Shown one piece after another: positions 1-7,413 of a DNA stretch of 9,400 nucleotides (its first letter is position 1; every line of letters begins with the position of its first letter). The notes below the pieces were generated by a model. That model was given only the letters and a program-made list of their open reading frames with translations. It was not told where the DNA came from and ran no database searches. The DNA is from an uncultured Acidimicrobiales bacterium (GTDB taxonomy: Bacteria > Actinomycetota > Acidimicrobiia > Acidimicrobiales > UBA10347). The stretch spans positions 1 through 9,400 of the forward strand of contig CALDGN010000171.1 in assembly GCA_937942965.1 (NCBI GenBank), read 5' to 3'. The position numbers and the translations under genes are program-made.

Positions 1-2167
1 CCACGCCATCAGCGAGGGCATCTACGGCATGAACTTCCCCTCGAACAGCCTCCGTGAGGAGCTCGACCTGCCGGTGAGCCGCTGGGGCGGCAACAGCACC
101 GAGCGCTACAACTACGAGACCAACTCGTGGAACGCTGGCCAAGATTGGGTCTTCGGCAACGTGGGCGGCGACGACACCGACACGATCGACTTCTTCGAGC
201 GGCAGAGCCAGGCCGACGGCACCGCAACGATCGTGACCGTCCCGGCCATTGGTTGGGTGTCGAACGGCGCCGAACCATCGTGCAGCTATCCGGTTGCCGA
301 GTTCGGCAACCAGGACTTCGTTGCCTCGATTGGAGGCATTGATTGCGGCGACGGCAAGGTTGGCGGCCAGGAGCTCGACTCGGTCGATCCATCCGGCACC
401 AGCATCGAAGCTGACGAGGCATTCGCTTCGGCCATGGTGGCCGACCTGGTGGCTCGGTACGGCCCCGCCTCGACCGGTGGTATCGAGACCTACGCGATCG
501 GCAATGAGCCGGGCCTTTGGCACAGCACGCATCGTGACATCCGCGCCGAGCCGATCGGCCGGACCGAGATCATTGACCGCAACACCCGTTGGGCGCAGGC
601 AATCAAGGCCGCTGATCCATCGGCCGATGTGATCGGCCCGGTCCTGTGGAGCGGCTACTCCTACTTCGTCACCAGCGAAGAGATCCTGTCCGGTCTCTCG
701 GTGACCGACGTGCCGAACTTCTCCAACGACTACCTCGCCTCGATGGCGGCAGCCTCAAGTCAGGCGGGCACCCGTCTGCTCGACCAGTTCGCCGTCAACT
801 ACTACGACGACCGGGTCTACGGAGGCGGTACCGACGAGACTCGGCTCGAATCGACCCGAAGCCTCTGGGACGTCACTTACGAGCCTGCTGACTGGTGGGT
901 GACTCGTGACTGGGCCCGTCAGGGCGTGGCCGTGATTCCTCGCCTCCAGGGCGCGATCGAGAACAACTATCCCGGGACTGAGCTTGCGATCACCGAATAC
1001 AACTTCGGCGGCGAGAACACGATCGCCGGCGCACTGGCCCAGATCGATGCCCTCGGCATCTTCGGACGTGAGGATCTCGACACCGCCACGATCTGGGACC
1101 CGTTCCTGACCTGGGTTGGCATGACCGAGCAGCAGCACGCTGATCGGCCCGTCATGCACGCCTTCCGGATGTATCGGAACTACGACGGTCAGGGCAGCCG
1201 ATTCGGTGACACCGCTCTGCTGGCGTCGTCGACCGACGAACCGACCGTGTCGATCTATGCCGCCGAGCGTTCGAGCGACGGTGCGCTGACCCTCATCGTC
1301 AACAACAAGTCGCTGGTCGGGCAGAACATCGCCCTCGACGTCGCCGTGAGCGGCACGGCTGAGGTGTACCAATACTTCGGCTCGAACCTGAGCGGAATCG
1401 TGCGTGTCGACGACGTGGCCATCGATGGGGGAGCGGTGCTGGAACTGCCCGCTCGCTCGGCAACGCTGCTCGTGATTGCTGACCCAGGCGATGGTGGCCC
1501 GGTCGTCGGCCCACCTCCGGTCGAACCACCTGCTCCGCCGATTCCGACGCCGGAACCCGAGCCAACCCCCACGCCAGAGCCTGAACCCGAGCCGACTCCT
1601 GAGCCCGAGCCGACGCCTGAGCCTGAGCCGACGCCTGAGCCCCCAGTGGGTGCAATCGAGATGCCGATGGTCGATGGCGGCGCAGTGCTCATCGATCCTC
1701 CGACGTCCCTGCGAGAGGGAGGCCCACTCGACAGCGATGACACGACCTACATCTGGCTCGAGTCGGGTCCGCTCTTGCTCGACGAGGAGACGACGATCAA
1801 TGTCTTCTATCCGGGCAGCTTCAACGGCCGGGACTCAGAGGACTATGTGGTCCCTGCTGGAACTCGGGTCTGTAGCTTCCGAATCCACGCCGACCGGCTC
1901 GACGACAACGGTCGTCTCACCGGCCGAGCTGCCTGGGCCGAAGACGATGTGATTGGCCTGGTGTACCAAGTGCCGAATCTGCGGGCGACCCGGTTCCTGG
2001 CCGCACCGGAGACCGAGGACCGCATCGCCGGACTCGAACGTGGCGACCAGATCGAGTTCTACTTCGAAGAACGCAGTGACGGACGCACCTATCTCGTCGT
2101 CGAGTGGGACTTCCGTTTGGGAAGAGGAATCGACGGCATGAGGATTCTCACCGACTGCAAGTTCTGA
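1..2167 (+). CDS. GH44 endoglucanase/xyloglucanase, secreted, modular (5' partial)
   Basis: The frame is open from position 2 (HAISEGIYGMN...) with no start in view, so the signal peptide and first strands lie off the left edge; the Met codon at 29 is internal. Residues below count that Met as 1. GH44 hallmarks run in order: RWGGN (18-22), NAGQDW (35-40), GNEP with the expected acid/base Glu160, IPRLQ (303-307), ITEYN with the expected nucleophile Glu323, and LGIFGR (342-347). The 163-residue gap between the two glutamates is close to the roughly 173 I recall for Clostridium thermocellum CelJ. Residues about 400-487 form the beta-sandwich that usually follows the GH44 barrel. Then come a Pro/Glu/Thr linker (about 497-539) and a 172-residue C-terminal domain (541-712) I cannot assign. 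Known GH44 enzymes hydrolyse internal beta-1,4-glucan bonds in cellulose derivatives or xyloglucan; which substrate applies here cannot be told. Family assignment is firm, and secretion is inferred from linker and family. Confidence 0.93.
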   Translation, partial: HAISEGIYGMNFPSNSLREELDLPVSRWGGNSTERYNYETNSWNAGQDWVFGNVGGDDTDTIDFFERQSQADGTATIVTVPAIGWVSNGAEPSCSYPVAEFGNQDFVASIGGIDCGDGKVGGQELDSVDPSGTSIEADEAFASAMVADLVARYGPASTGGIETYAIGNEPGLWHSTHRDIRAEPIGRTEIIDRNTRWAQAIKAADPSADVIGPVLWSGYSYFVTSEEILSGLSVTDVPNFSNDYLASMAAASSQAGTRLLDQFAVNYYDDRVYGGGTDETRLESTRSLWDVTYEPADWWVTRDWARQGVAVIPRLQGAIENNYPGTELAITEYNFGGENTIAGALAQIDALGIFGREDLDTATIWDPFLTWVGMTEQQHADRPVMHAFRMYRNYDGQGSRFGDTALLASSTDEPTVSIYAAERSSDGALTLIVNNKSLVGQNIALDVAVSGTAEVYQYFGSNLSGIVRVDDVAIDGGAVLELPARSATLLVIADPGDGGPVVGPPPVEPPAPPIPTPEPEPTPTPEPEPEPTPEPEPTPEPEPTPEPPVGAIEMPMVDGGAVLIDPPTSLREGGPLDSDDTTYIWLESGPLLLDEETTINVFYPGSFNGRDSEDYVVPAGTRVCSFRIHADRLDDNGRLTGRAAWAEDDVIGLVYQVPNLRATRFLAAPETEDRIAGLERGDQIEFYFEERSDGRTYLVVEWDFRLGRGIDGMRILTDCKF
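1544..1645 (+). repeat. Pro-Glu-Thr linker repeat (PEPEPT units) in the GH44 gene
   Basis: The segment encodes 34 residues made almost only of Pro, Glu and Thr, with three consecutive PEPEPT-type units (18 bp each) near its 3' end. Synonymous codons vary between units (gag/gaa, cct/ccc/ccg), so it looks maintained at protein level rather than freshly duplicated. It is a typical extended, negatively charged linker between the catalytic part and a C-terminal module of a secreted carbohydrate-active enzyme. Confidence 0.85.
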
Positions 2168-2191
2168 GCACACGCTGAACGAGCAGCAGCG

Positions 2192-2220
2192 CAGGCGGGA
2201 GGACGATGTCCTCCCGCCTG
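2192..2220. terminator. Bidirectional hairpin terminator between convergent genes
   Basis: A perfect 13-bp inverted repeat (arms 2192-2204 and 2208-2220, starting CAGGCGGG) closes over a 3-nt GAT loop. It lies 24 bp after the GH44 stop and 8 bp after the carboxylase stop, exactly where convergent transcripts must end. Neither strand has a T-tract after the stem, so it fits the U-tract-less hairpins proposed for high-GC actinobacteria rather than the classic E. coli type. The structure is seen directly; termination is inferred from position. Confidence 0.75.
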
Positions 2221-2228
2221 GTCGCGTG

Positions 2229-5200
2229 TCAGGGGCGGAACGCCAAATCGCGCGGACCCAAGTTCTGGGGCAGGTTGACGAGGCGGTAGGCGGTTGGCAA
2301 CCACTCGCAGATCATCCGCCGAGTGTCCCGAGGGTCGATCATCTCTTCCATCTCGAACCGGTTCAGCGGGCCGATGGGACCGCGGACGCTCTCGATGCGC
2401 TCCATGAGCTCGGCCCGGAATGCCGCGGGGTCCGGTGCCTCGGCAAGCTGGCGCTTGTAGGCGGCTTCGATGCCACCTTCAGGCGGGATGCCGCCGGCGT
2501 CAGCTGCTGGCCACGCCACCCGCATCGTCGCATTCGAGCGAGGAGCGGCGTAGTTGTTGCCGGCGACGCCGAAGCTGCGACGCATGATCACGGAGAACAT
2601 CGGGACCGTGGACTGCGCGGCGGCGATCATCCACGCTCCGCCGCGCCGGATCGTGCCAGCGATCTCGTGGTCGATGCCGACGGCAAAGCCTGGGTTGTCG
2701 ACCAGGTTCAGGATCGGGATGTGGAATAGATCGCACAGGTCCAGATGGCGGATCAACTTGTCGCAGCCGGCCGCCGTGAGTGCGCCGCCGTTGATGTGGC
2801 GACTGTCGCTGGCCATGATCCCCATCGGGTGCCCGTTGAAACGGGCGAAGCCGACGACTTGATCGGTGCCCCAGTGCGTGCCGATCTCGAAGAACGATCC
2901 TCGGTCGGCCATCAGCGTGATCGCCCGCCGAATATCGAACGTCGTCGTGCGGTTGCGGGGGATCAGCGAGAAGAGCTCCTCGTCTCGCCGGTCGGCAGGA
3001 TCGTCCGTTCTGGTCGGAAGCACCGGTGGCGCCTCGTAGACACTCGACGGCAGATACGACAAGAAGCGCCGCGCCATCTCGGCCGCTTCTTCCTCGGACT
3101 CAGCGAGATTGTCGACCGAGCCGTTGGTGCAGTGAATACGCCAGTCGCCGAGGTCCTCCTTCGTGACGTCGTAGCCAACGGCATGGGAGACAACCGGCGG
3201 CCCAGCAACGAAGAGCTGCGCAATGTCTCGCACCATGACGGAGAAATGACCGAGTACTGCCTTGGCCGCTCCCAGTCCAACGACGCTGCCGAGCAGCATG
3301 TTGACAACGGGAACCGTTGCGAGCTGGCGGGCATACATCGACGAGCCGAGGTGCGCCGGCAGAAATGAGCCGCCCGTGCCCTCGACTCTCGGTCGGCCTG
3401 CCTTGATCGCGCCGCTGCTTTCCTTGGCCGCAGCGTCCTCGGTCTTCTTCTGCTTGGGGACCATCGAGGCGACGCTGCCGCCTCCGCTCGATCCGTCGAG
3501 CAGGCGAATCGATGGGGTCGCAAGCTCGATGGAGAGCCGATCCAAGTAGGTGCTCTTGGCGCCGATCGCTCCATCGCTATGGCCGCCGCGGCTGGTGAAG
3601 TCGTCCGCACAGACAATGGCTGGGCGCTGGTCGATCGTGCCGTGCCCACCGACCATGTTTGCGGGCGTGAACGCTTCGATGTCGCCGTATTCGTCTCGCG
3701 TGGTGAACCCGGCGATGCTTCCGACCTCTCGGAAGCTGCCGTCGTCGAGCAAGAGCTCAATGCGCTCGCGGCACGTCAGCTTGTTGCGAGTGCGCTGGCG
3801 AACGACGCCAGGGTCCTCAGAGTCGGGAGCGAGGCGGGCTTCGGCGAAGCCTTGCAGCGTGGCGACGTCGTCCATCATCGGTCCCCACGTGTCGGCCCCA
3901 GTCGGCGTTGCGACCTCGCCGGCGTCGCCAGGTGCGATCACGGCAACGACGTCGCCAGTGGTGACCGCATCACCGGGGGAGACCGGCGCAATGGCGACGA
4001 TCGTGCCCGCGCAGGGCGCCGTGATCAGTGTCTCCATCTTCATGGCTGTGACAACCATCAGCGTTTGACCCGCCTGGACCTCGTCGTCAACGTTGGCGAC
4101 GACGTCGACGACCTGCCCGACCTGTGGGCACTCGACGACCTGTTGACCGTCATGGACCGGAAGCGGCTCGATCCGAGATTCGGGCGCTGCCGAACCGGTC
4201 GATACGCCGGTCCCTATTGGCATGCCACTCGCGAGTAGCTCCGTGACCGTGTTCGGTTCCAGCGCTTGGATTGCGACGAGCTCGGGTCGTTCGCTCAACA
4301 GCGTGGTGCGCGCCCGCCCAGCTCGGACGTCAGGGTCGGCGAGGATTGCTTCGAGTGAGCCGAGGTTGGTCGGCAAGCCCGCAATGTGGAAGCTCATGAC
4401 GGCGCGGCGAGCCGCATCGAACGCCGTCTCGATTGAGCCGCCTCGGGTCGACACGATGACCTTGGCCAGCAGCGGATCGAAGTGCGGCGACGGCGTCAGG
4501 CCGGCATAGCCGCTTGCATCGACTCGCACGCCAGGTCCCGACGGTGCCTGATAGCCGGTCAGCGTGCCCGTTCCGGTCGCGACGACTCGTGACTGGACCG
4601 CCCAACCGTTCGGCTCGGGCAGCGTTGGCTGGTCGAGTCCGAGTTCGGTGAGCGTCGCTCCGTTCGCGATCAGGAACTGAGAGCGAACAAGGTCAACCCC
4701 CATCACCTGTTCCGTGACGGTGTGCTCAACCTGAATCCGTGGGTTGCACTCGATGAAGAAGAACTCGCCGGTGTCGGGTGACACCAGAAACTCGACGGTG
4801 CCTGCATTCAGATAGTCGGCTGCTGCGACCAACTTGGTTGCTGCGTCGTGCATCGCCGTGCGCAGCGTCGGGTCGAGCCCTGCCGCAGGCGCGATCTCGA
4901 CGACCTTTTGGTTGCGAAGCTGAACCGAACAGTCACGCTCATAGAGGTGGCTTACGGCCCCCGTGCGGTCCGCGATGACTTGCACTTCGATGTGGCGTGG
5001 CCGTTCGACGAGACGTTCGAGGAACACGGTCCCAACACCGAAGGCTGCTTCGGCTTCGCGACTGCACGAGCTGAACGCTTCGTCGAGTAGGTCGGGATCG
5101 TGGACCGCTCGCATGCCGCGTCCGCCGCCGCCCGCTGCGGCTTTGAGCATGACGGGATACCCAACGATGGCCGCGGCTGCCTCGGCTGAGTCAAGATCGT

Positions 5201-5615
5201 CGAGCGGCTCCGTCGTGCCGGGCACGATCGGGATCCCGAGCGAGTCTGCGAGCGCGCGGGCGGCGACCTTGTCCCCGAACAGGCGGAGGGCATCTGGTGA
5301 TGGGCCGATGAAGGTCAGCCCGGCGGCGACGCACGCCTCGGCGAGCGCTGCGTTCTCGGACAAGAAGCCATAGCCGGGGTGCACCATCGTGCACTCGTGC
5401 TCGACGGCCGCAGCGATGATCGCATCGATCTGAAGGTACGTCGCGACCGGGCTCTCAGCCTCGGGCAACGCCACGGCCGTGGTCGCAGCTGCGGTATGCA
5501 ACGCGCCCGAGTCAGCGGCAGCGAACACGGCTACCGACTCGATATCGAGGCCGGCGGCGGCAGTGGCGATGCGAATAGCGATCTCGCCACGGTTGGCAAT
5601 GAGGACACGTTCCAT
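2229..5615 (-). CDS. Single-chain biotin-dependent acyl-CoA carboxylase (long-chain type)
   Basis: A 1128-residue fusion of all three parts of a biotin-dependent carboxylase. Biotin carboxylase is residues 1-440: start MERVLIANRGEIAIR, ATP-grasp glycine loop at 158-169 (KAAAGGGGRG), HIEVQV at 208, and catalytic ECNPRIQVEH at 289-298 keeping Glu, Asn, Arg and Glu. A biotin carrier domain (about 490-562) has AMKM with biotinylated Lys526. The carboxyltransferase (about 590-1100) has SGGGS near 710, AGPPVV at 804 and DNPGF at 973. It would use ATP and bicarbonate to carboxybiotinylate itself and then carboxylate an acyl-CoA. The order and length match the one-polypeptide long-chain acyl-CoA carboxylase described from Mycobacterium avium, which forms hexamers; chain-length preference here is unknown. 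I chose the ATG at 5615 because it begins the conserved N-terminus and has GTGAGG upstream; a TTG at 5651 would add 12 unconserved residues. It lies 57 bp after the dioxygenase gene, so cotranscription is likely. Confidence 0.94.
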   Translation of the reverse strand: MERVLIANRGEIAIRIATAAAGLDIESVAVFAAADSGALHTAAATTAVALPEAESPVATYLQIDAIIAAAVEHECTMVHPGYGFLSENAALAEACVAAGLTFIGPSPDALRLFGDKVAARALADSLGIPIVPGTTEPLDDLDSAEAAAAIVGYPVMLKAAAGGGGRGMRAVHDPDLLDEAFSSCSREAEAAFGVGTVFLERLVERPRHIEVQVIADRTGAVSHLYERDCSVQLRNQKVVEIAPAAGLDPTLRTAMHDAATKLVAAADYLNAGTVEFLVSPDTGEFFFIECNPRIQVEHTVTEQVMGVDLVRSQFLIANGATLTELGLDQPTLPEPNGWAVQSRVVATGTGTLTGYQAPSGPGVRVDASGYAGLTPSPHFDPLLAKVIVSTRGGSIETAFDAARRAVMSFHIAGLPTNLGSLEAILADPDVRAGRARTTLLSERPELVAIQALEPNTVTELLASGMPIGTGVSTGSAAPESRIEPLPVHDGQQVVECPQVGQVVDVVANVDDEVQAGQTLMVVTAMKMETLITAPCAGTIVAIAPVSPGDAVTTGDVVAVIAPGDAGEVATPTGADTWGPMMDDVATLQGFAEARLAPDSEDPGVVRQRTRNKLTCRERIELLLDDGSFREVGSIAGFTTRDEYGDIEAFTPANMVGGHGTIDQRPAIVCADDFTSRGGHSDGAIGAKSTYLDRLSIELATPSIRLLDGSSGGGSVASMVPKQKKTEDAAAKESSGAIKAGRPRVEGTGGSFLPAHLGSSMYARQLATVPVVNMLLGSVVGLGAAKAVLGHFSVMVRDIAQLFVAGPPVVSHAVGYDVTKEDLGDWRIHCTNGSVDNLAESEEEAAEMARRFLSYLPSSVYEAPPVLPTRTDDPADRRDEELFSLIPRNRTTTFDIRRAITLMADRGSFFEIGTHWGTDQVVGFARFNGHPMGIMASDSRHINGGALTAAGCDKLIRHLDLCDLFHIPILNLVDNPGFAVGIDHEIAGTIRRGGAWMIAAAQSTVPMFSVIMRRSFGVAGNNYAAPRSNATMRVAWPAADAGGIPPEGGIEAAYKRQLAEAPDPAAFRAELMERIESVRGPIGPLNRFEMEEMIDPRDTRRMICEWLPTAYRLVNLPQNLGPRDLAFRP

Positions 5616-5625
5616 GGCCTCACGA

Positions 5626-5643
5626 TGGCGGTTCGATCCGCCA
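5626..5643 (-). other. Small hairpin just upstream of the carboxylase start
   Basis: Arms TGGCGG and CCGCCA (6 bp) flank a 6-nt loop, 10 nt upstream of the carboxylase ATG and inside the 57-bp gap after the dioxygenase stop. It could lie in the leader of the second cistron and tune translation or mark a processing site. It is short enough to be chance in GC-rich DNA. Confidence 0.3.
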
Positions 5644-5672
5644 ACAGCCAAATGGGCGGCGTCCGATTGGGT

Positions 5673-6545
5673 TTACTGGTGGTTGAGTGCCGTTTCGGAC
5701 TCGGCCTCGCCTGCGATCCGCGTGTGCCACATGATGCGAGGCTCGTCCATCTTCCAGGGGACGCCACGATGCATGATGCAGCGGTTGTCCCACAGCACGG
5801 CTTCGCCATCGGTCCACTGGTGCTGATAGGTGCGAGGTGGTTGGCAGGCCTGCTCGTTGAGCCGATCGATGAGCGCGGTCGACTCGGCCTCGTCCATACC
5901 GACGATGTTGTGGGCGTGGCGTCCGATGCACAGGTTCGTGCGCCCCGTGATCGGATGGACCTTGGTGAGTGGCCGGAGTGACACGTCCATGTCGTGGTAG
6001 CCGTACATGCCGTATCCGCCGCCGACGTCCTTTTGTGGAAGCAGGCCCTCGCGTCCTTGCGAGTAGTAAAGCGAGTGGTAGGCGGACAGGCCCTCGATCA
6101 GGGTCCGGTCGTCGTCGTCCATGGCGTCGTAGGCAGCGCGCATGTCGGCCCACGCGGTGTCGCCGCCTCCGGGTGGCACGAGCTCGGCGGTGAATACCGC
6201 TCCCTTGGCTTGCACGGGCATGTACGTGCTGTCGAAGTGCCAGCCCTGGTTGCCTTTGAGCGACTTGACGAGATCATCGTCAGGGTCGCTGTGGATCACC
6301 GTGCCCTTGTCGGTCACGTTGCTGATCGCTGCGGCGGTGAACTCGAGGTCACCGAACCAGCGAGCGAAGTCATCTTGTTCGGTCTTGCTCAGGAACTGAT
6401 CAGGAAAGATCAGCAGTCCGTACTCCATCCACGCGTCGTGGAGAGCCTGATAGATCTCGTCATCGACAGTGCGGACGTCGAGATCTCGTATCCATGCCCC
6501 AAAGGTCACGCCTTGGAGCGGTTCGATGTGCAGCGTTGCTCCCAT
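5673..6545 (-). CDS. TauD/TfdA-family Fe(II)/2-oxoglutarate-dependent dioxygenase
   Basis: A 290-residue protein, near the usual 280-300 for the family. The iron-binding facial triad is visible: His103 and Asp105 in WHFDST, and His259 in CIMHRG. Thr130 and Arg270 (11 residues after His259) sit where TauD holds 2-oxoglutarate. Such enzymes couple oxidative decarboxylation of 2-oxoglutarate to hydroxylation of an organic acid substrate in the cytoplasm; known substrates include taurine, other sulfonates and aryloxyacetates. The position matching the taurine-binding Arg of TauD (four residues after Arg270) is His274 here, which argues against a simple taurine dioxygenase. The ATG at 6545 fits the family N-terminus and has a weak GGA upstream. 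It lies 43 bp after the response regulator and 57 bp before the carboxylase on the same strand, so a shared transcript and a role in organic acid or acyl-CoA catabolism are inferred. Family is confident; substrate unknown. Confidence 0.92.
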   Translation of the reverse strand: MGATLHIEPLQGVTFGAWIRDLDVRTVDDEIYQALHDAWMEYGLLIFPDQFLSKTEQDDFARWFGDLEFTAAAISNVTDKGTVIHSDPDDDLVKSLKGNQGWHFDSTYMPVQAKGAVFTAELVPPGGGDTAWADMRAAYDAMDDDDRTLIEGLSAYHSLYYSQGREGLLPQKDVGGGYGMYGYHDMDVSLRPLTKVHPITGRTNLCIGRHAHNIVGMDEAESTALIDRLNEQACQPPRTYQHQWTDGEAVLWDNRCIMHRGVPWKMDEPRIMWHTRIAGEAESETALNHQ

Positions 6546-6588
6546 GGTCCAACGCTAGTGCTGGTCGGCCCCAGCCGAGAAAGAAGGC

Positions 6589-7230
6589 TCAGCCGGCGAG
6601 GCGTGATCGCACGTCACAAACCACGTCGCTGGCAGCGGTGATCGCGTCGCGAAGCTGGTTGATTGCGTAGTTCAACCGTTCCTCGGTCGAGGCTTCGGGG
6701 TGCAAGGCGACGGCCTGGCAGCGAGGTTGGTTGAGTGCCTTTGCCTCGAGGTCGAGCAGGCGTTCGCGGACCGATCGCAAGTGGAGTTCGTTGTTGCGGC
6801 GGGCGAGGGCGAAATTCAGCGCCTGGCTGATGTCGATCGGATCGCACTCGTCTTTAACCAGCCAGTCCTGCACGCCGCGGCGGACCGCTTCGAGCGCAAT
6901 CGAAGGATCGCCTGAGTCCGTCAGAACCACGACGGGAAGTTGGCTGGGATGGGCGAGGAAGGCGTCGCAGGCCGCGAGCCCGCTGGCGTCCGGCAGGTTC
7001 AGATCGAGCAGCACACAGTCGAAATCGTCGTGCAACAGCTTCCGAAGCGCTGCGAGCGCCCCGGACACATGGGTGATCGAGAGTTCGGCGCCCGCCGCGG
7101 CGAGATCGCCCCGCAGTCTGAGCGCCGATGCTGCGTCGGGTTCGACCAGCAAGACACGAAGTGTCGGTGTCGTCATGTCCACGTCGACGATGGTGGGAGT
7201 TTGGGTTTCGGCGACCGTTGTAGGGTTCAT
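6589..7230 (-). CDS. Receiver-domain response regulator without recognised output domain
   Basis: A 213-residue protein. Residues about 23-145 form a CheY-like receiver: first strand with VLLVEPD (26-32), phosphoacceptor Asp76 in LLDLNLPD, switch Thr104 in VVLTD and Lys126 in WLVKDE. The second acidic-pocket residue, Asp in most receivers (VEDD), is Pro31 here. The remaining about 68 residues are rich in Leu, Arg, Glu and Ala and look helical, with no winged helix, HTH, GGDEF, EAL or kinase motifs. The start is uncertain: the ATG at 7230 has no clear ribosome-binding site and adds 18 poorly conserved residues, while the ATG at 7176 begins close to the receiver fold. No histidine kinase gene is in view, so its partner is unknown. 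It may act by protein-protein contact or as a phosphate relay. It precedes the dioxygenase gene by 43 bp. Confidence 0.88.
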   Translation of the reverse strand: MNPTTVAETQTPTIVDVDMTTPTLRVLLVEPDAASALRLRGDLAAAGAELSITHVSGALAALRKLLHDDFDCVLLDLNLPDASGLAACDAFLAHPSQLPVVVLTDSGDPSIALEAVRRGVQDWLVKDECDPIDISQALNFALARRNNELHLRSVRERLLDLEAKALNQPRCQAVALHPEASTEERLNYAINQLRDAITAASDVVCDVRSRLAG

Positions 7231-7260
7231 AGATCGATTGATCGGTGACCGTTATGGGAA

Positions 7261-7278
7261 CTTGAGATGATCTTGAGA
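7261..7278 (-). promoter_or_regulatory. Paired direct heptamer (7-4-7), possible response-regulator box
   Basis: On the minus strand TCTCAAG occurs twice with a 4-nt ATCA spacer, an 11-bp period that puts both copies on one face of the helix. PhoB/OmpR-class regulators are known to bind two heptamers with this spacing. The repeat sits 30-48 bp upstream of the response regulator ATG, close to where a promoter would lie. The binding protein is unknown, and the regulator encoded next door has no DNA-binding domain. Confidence 0.35.
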
Positions 7279-7394
7279 CATTCGTCGCAAATCCCGTCCT
7301 GAGCCGATGGGCCTACCTCGCCTGGGTTAGATAGGTGACAGTTGATCTCGAAAAGCGCATGAAATAGTGGTTCTCGCGGCCCACGACACCGATA

Positions 7395-7406
7395 TCGGGT
7401 ACCCGA
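7395..7406. repeat. 12-bp perfect palindrome TCGGGTACCCGA
   Basis: A perfect loop-free dyad lies 7 bp beyond the CoA-transferase stop and overlaps a second 8-bp palindrome (CGATATCG, 7390-7397). With no loop it is poorly suited to an RNA hairpin and looks more like a dimeric protein binding site. Function is unproven. Confidence 0.4.
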
Positions 7407-7413
7407 ATTGGGG

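Larger units (their letters stand above)
7231..7413 (-). promoter_or_regulatory. 183-bp non-coding gap upstream of the response regulator
   Basis: This is the largest gene-free stretch in the window, lying between the CoA-transferase stop and the response regulator start, so it is the likely place for a promoter driving regulator, dioxygenase and carboxylase. It is visibly less GC-rich than the flanking genes. On the minus strand a CATAAC resembling a -10 box sits at 7251-7256, but no good -35 box stands 16-18 bp before it. It holds a 7-4-7 direct repeat, two copies of GGTGACmGTT (7244-7253 and 7334-7343) and a 12-bp palindrome. Promoter function is inferred. Confidence 0.5.

Noticed and set aside
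1544..1645. Tandem repeat considered as a CRISPR array or a non-coding minisatellite.
   Set aside because: Units are 18 bp without unique spacers, stay in frame and encode a typical linker.
1255..1743. Minus-strand frame rich in Gly-Ser-Val repeats.
   Set aside because: It is the antisense reading of the Pro-Glu-Thr linker codons of the GH44 gene.
5616..5651. Upstream TTG start for the carboxylase (12 extra residues).
   Set aside because: The extra residues precede the conserved biotin carboxylase N-terminus, and the ATG at 5615 gives the family-typical start.
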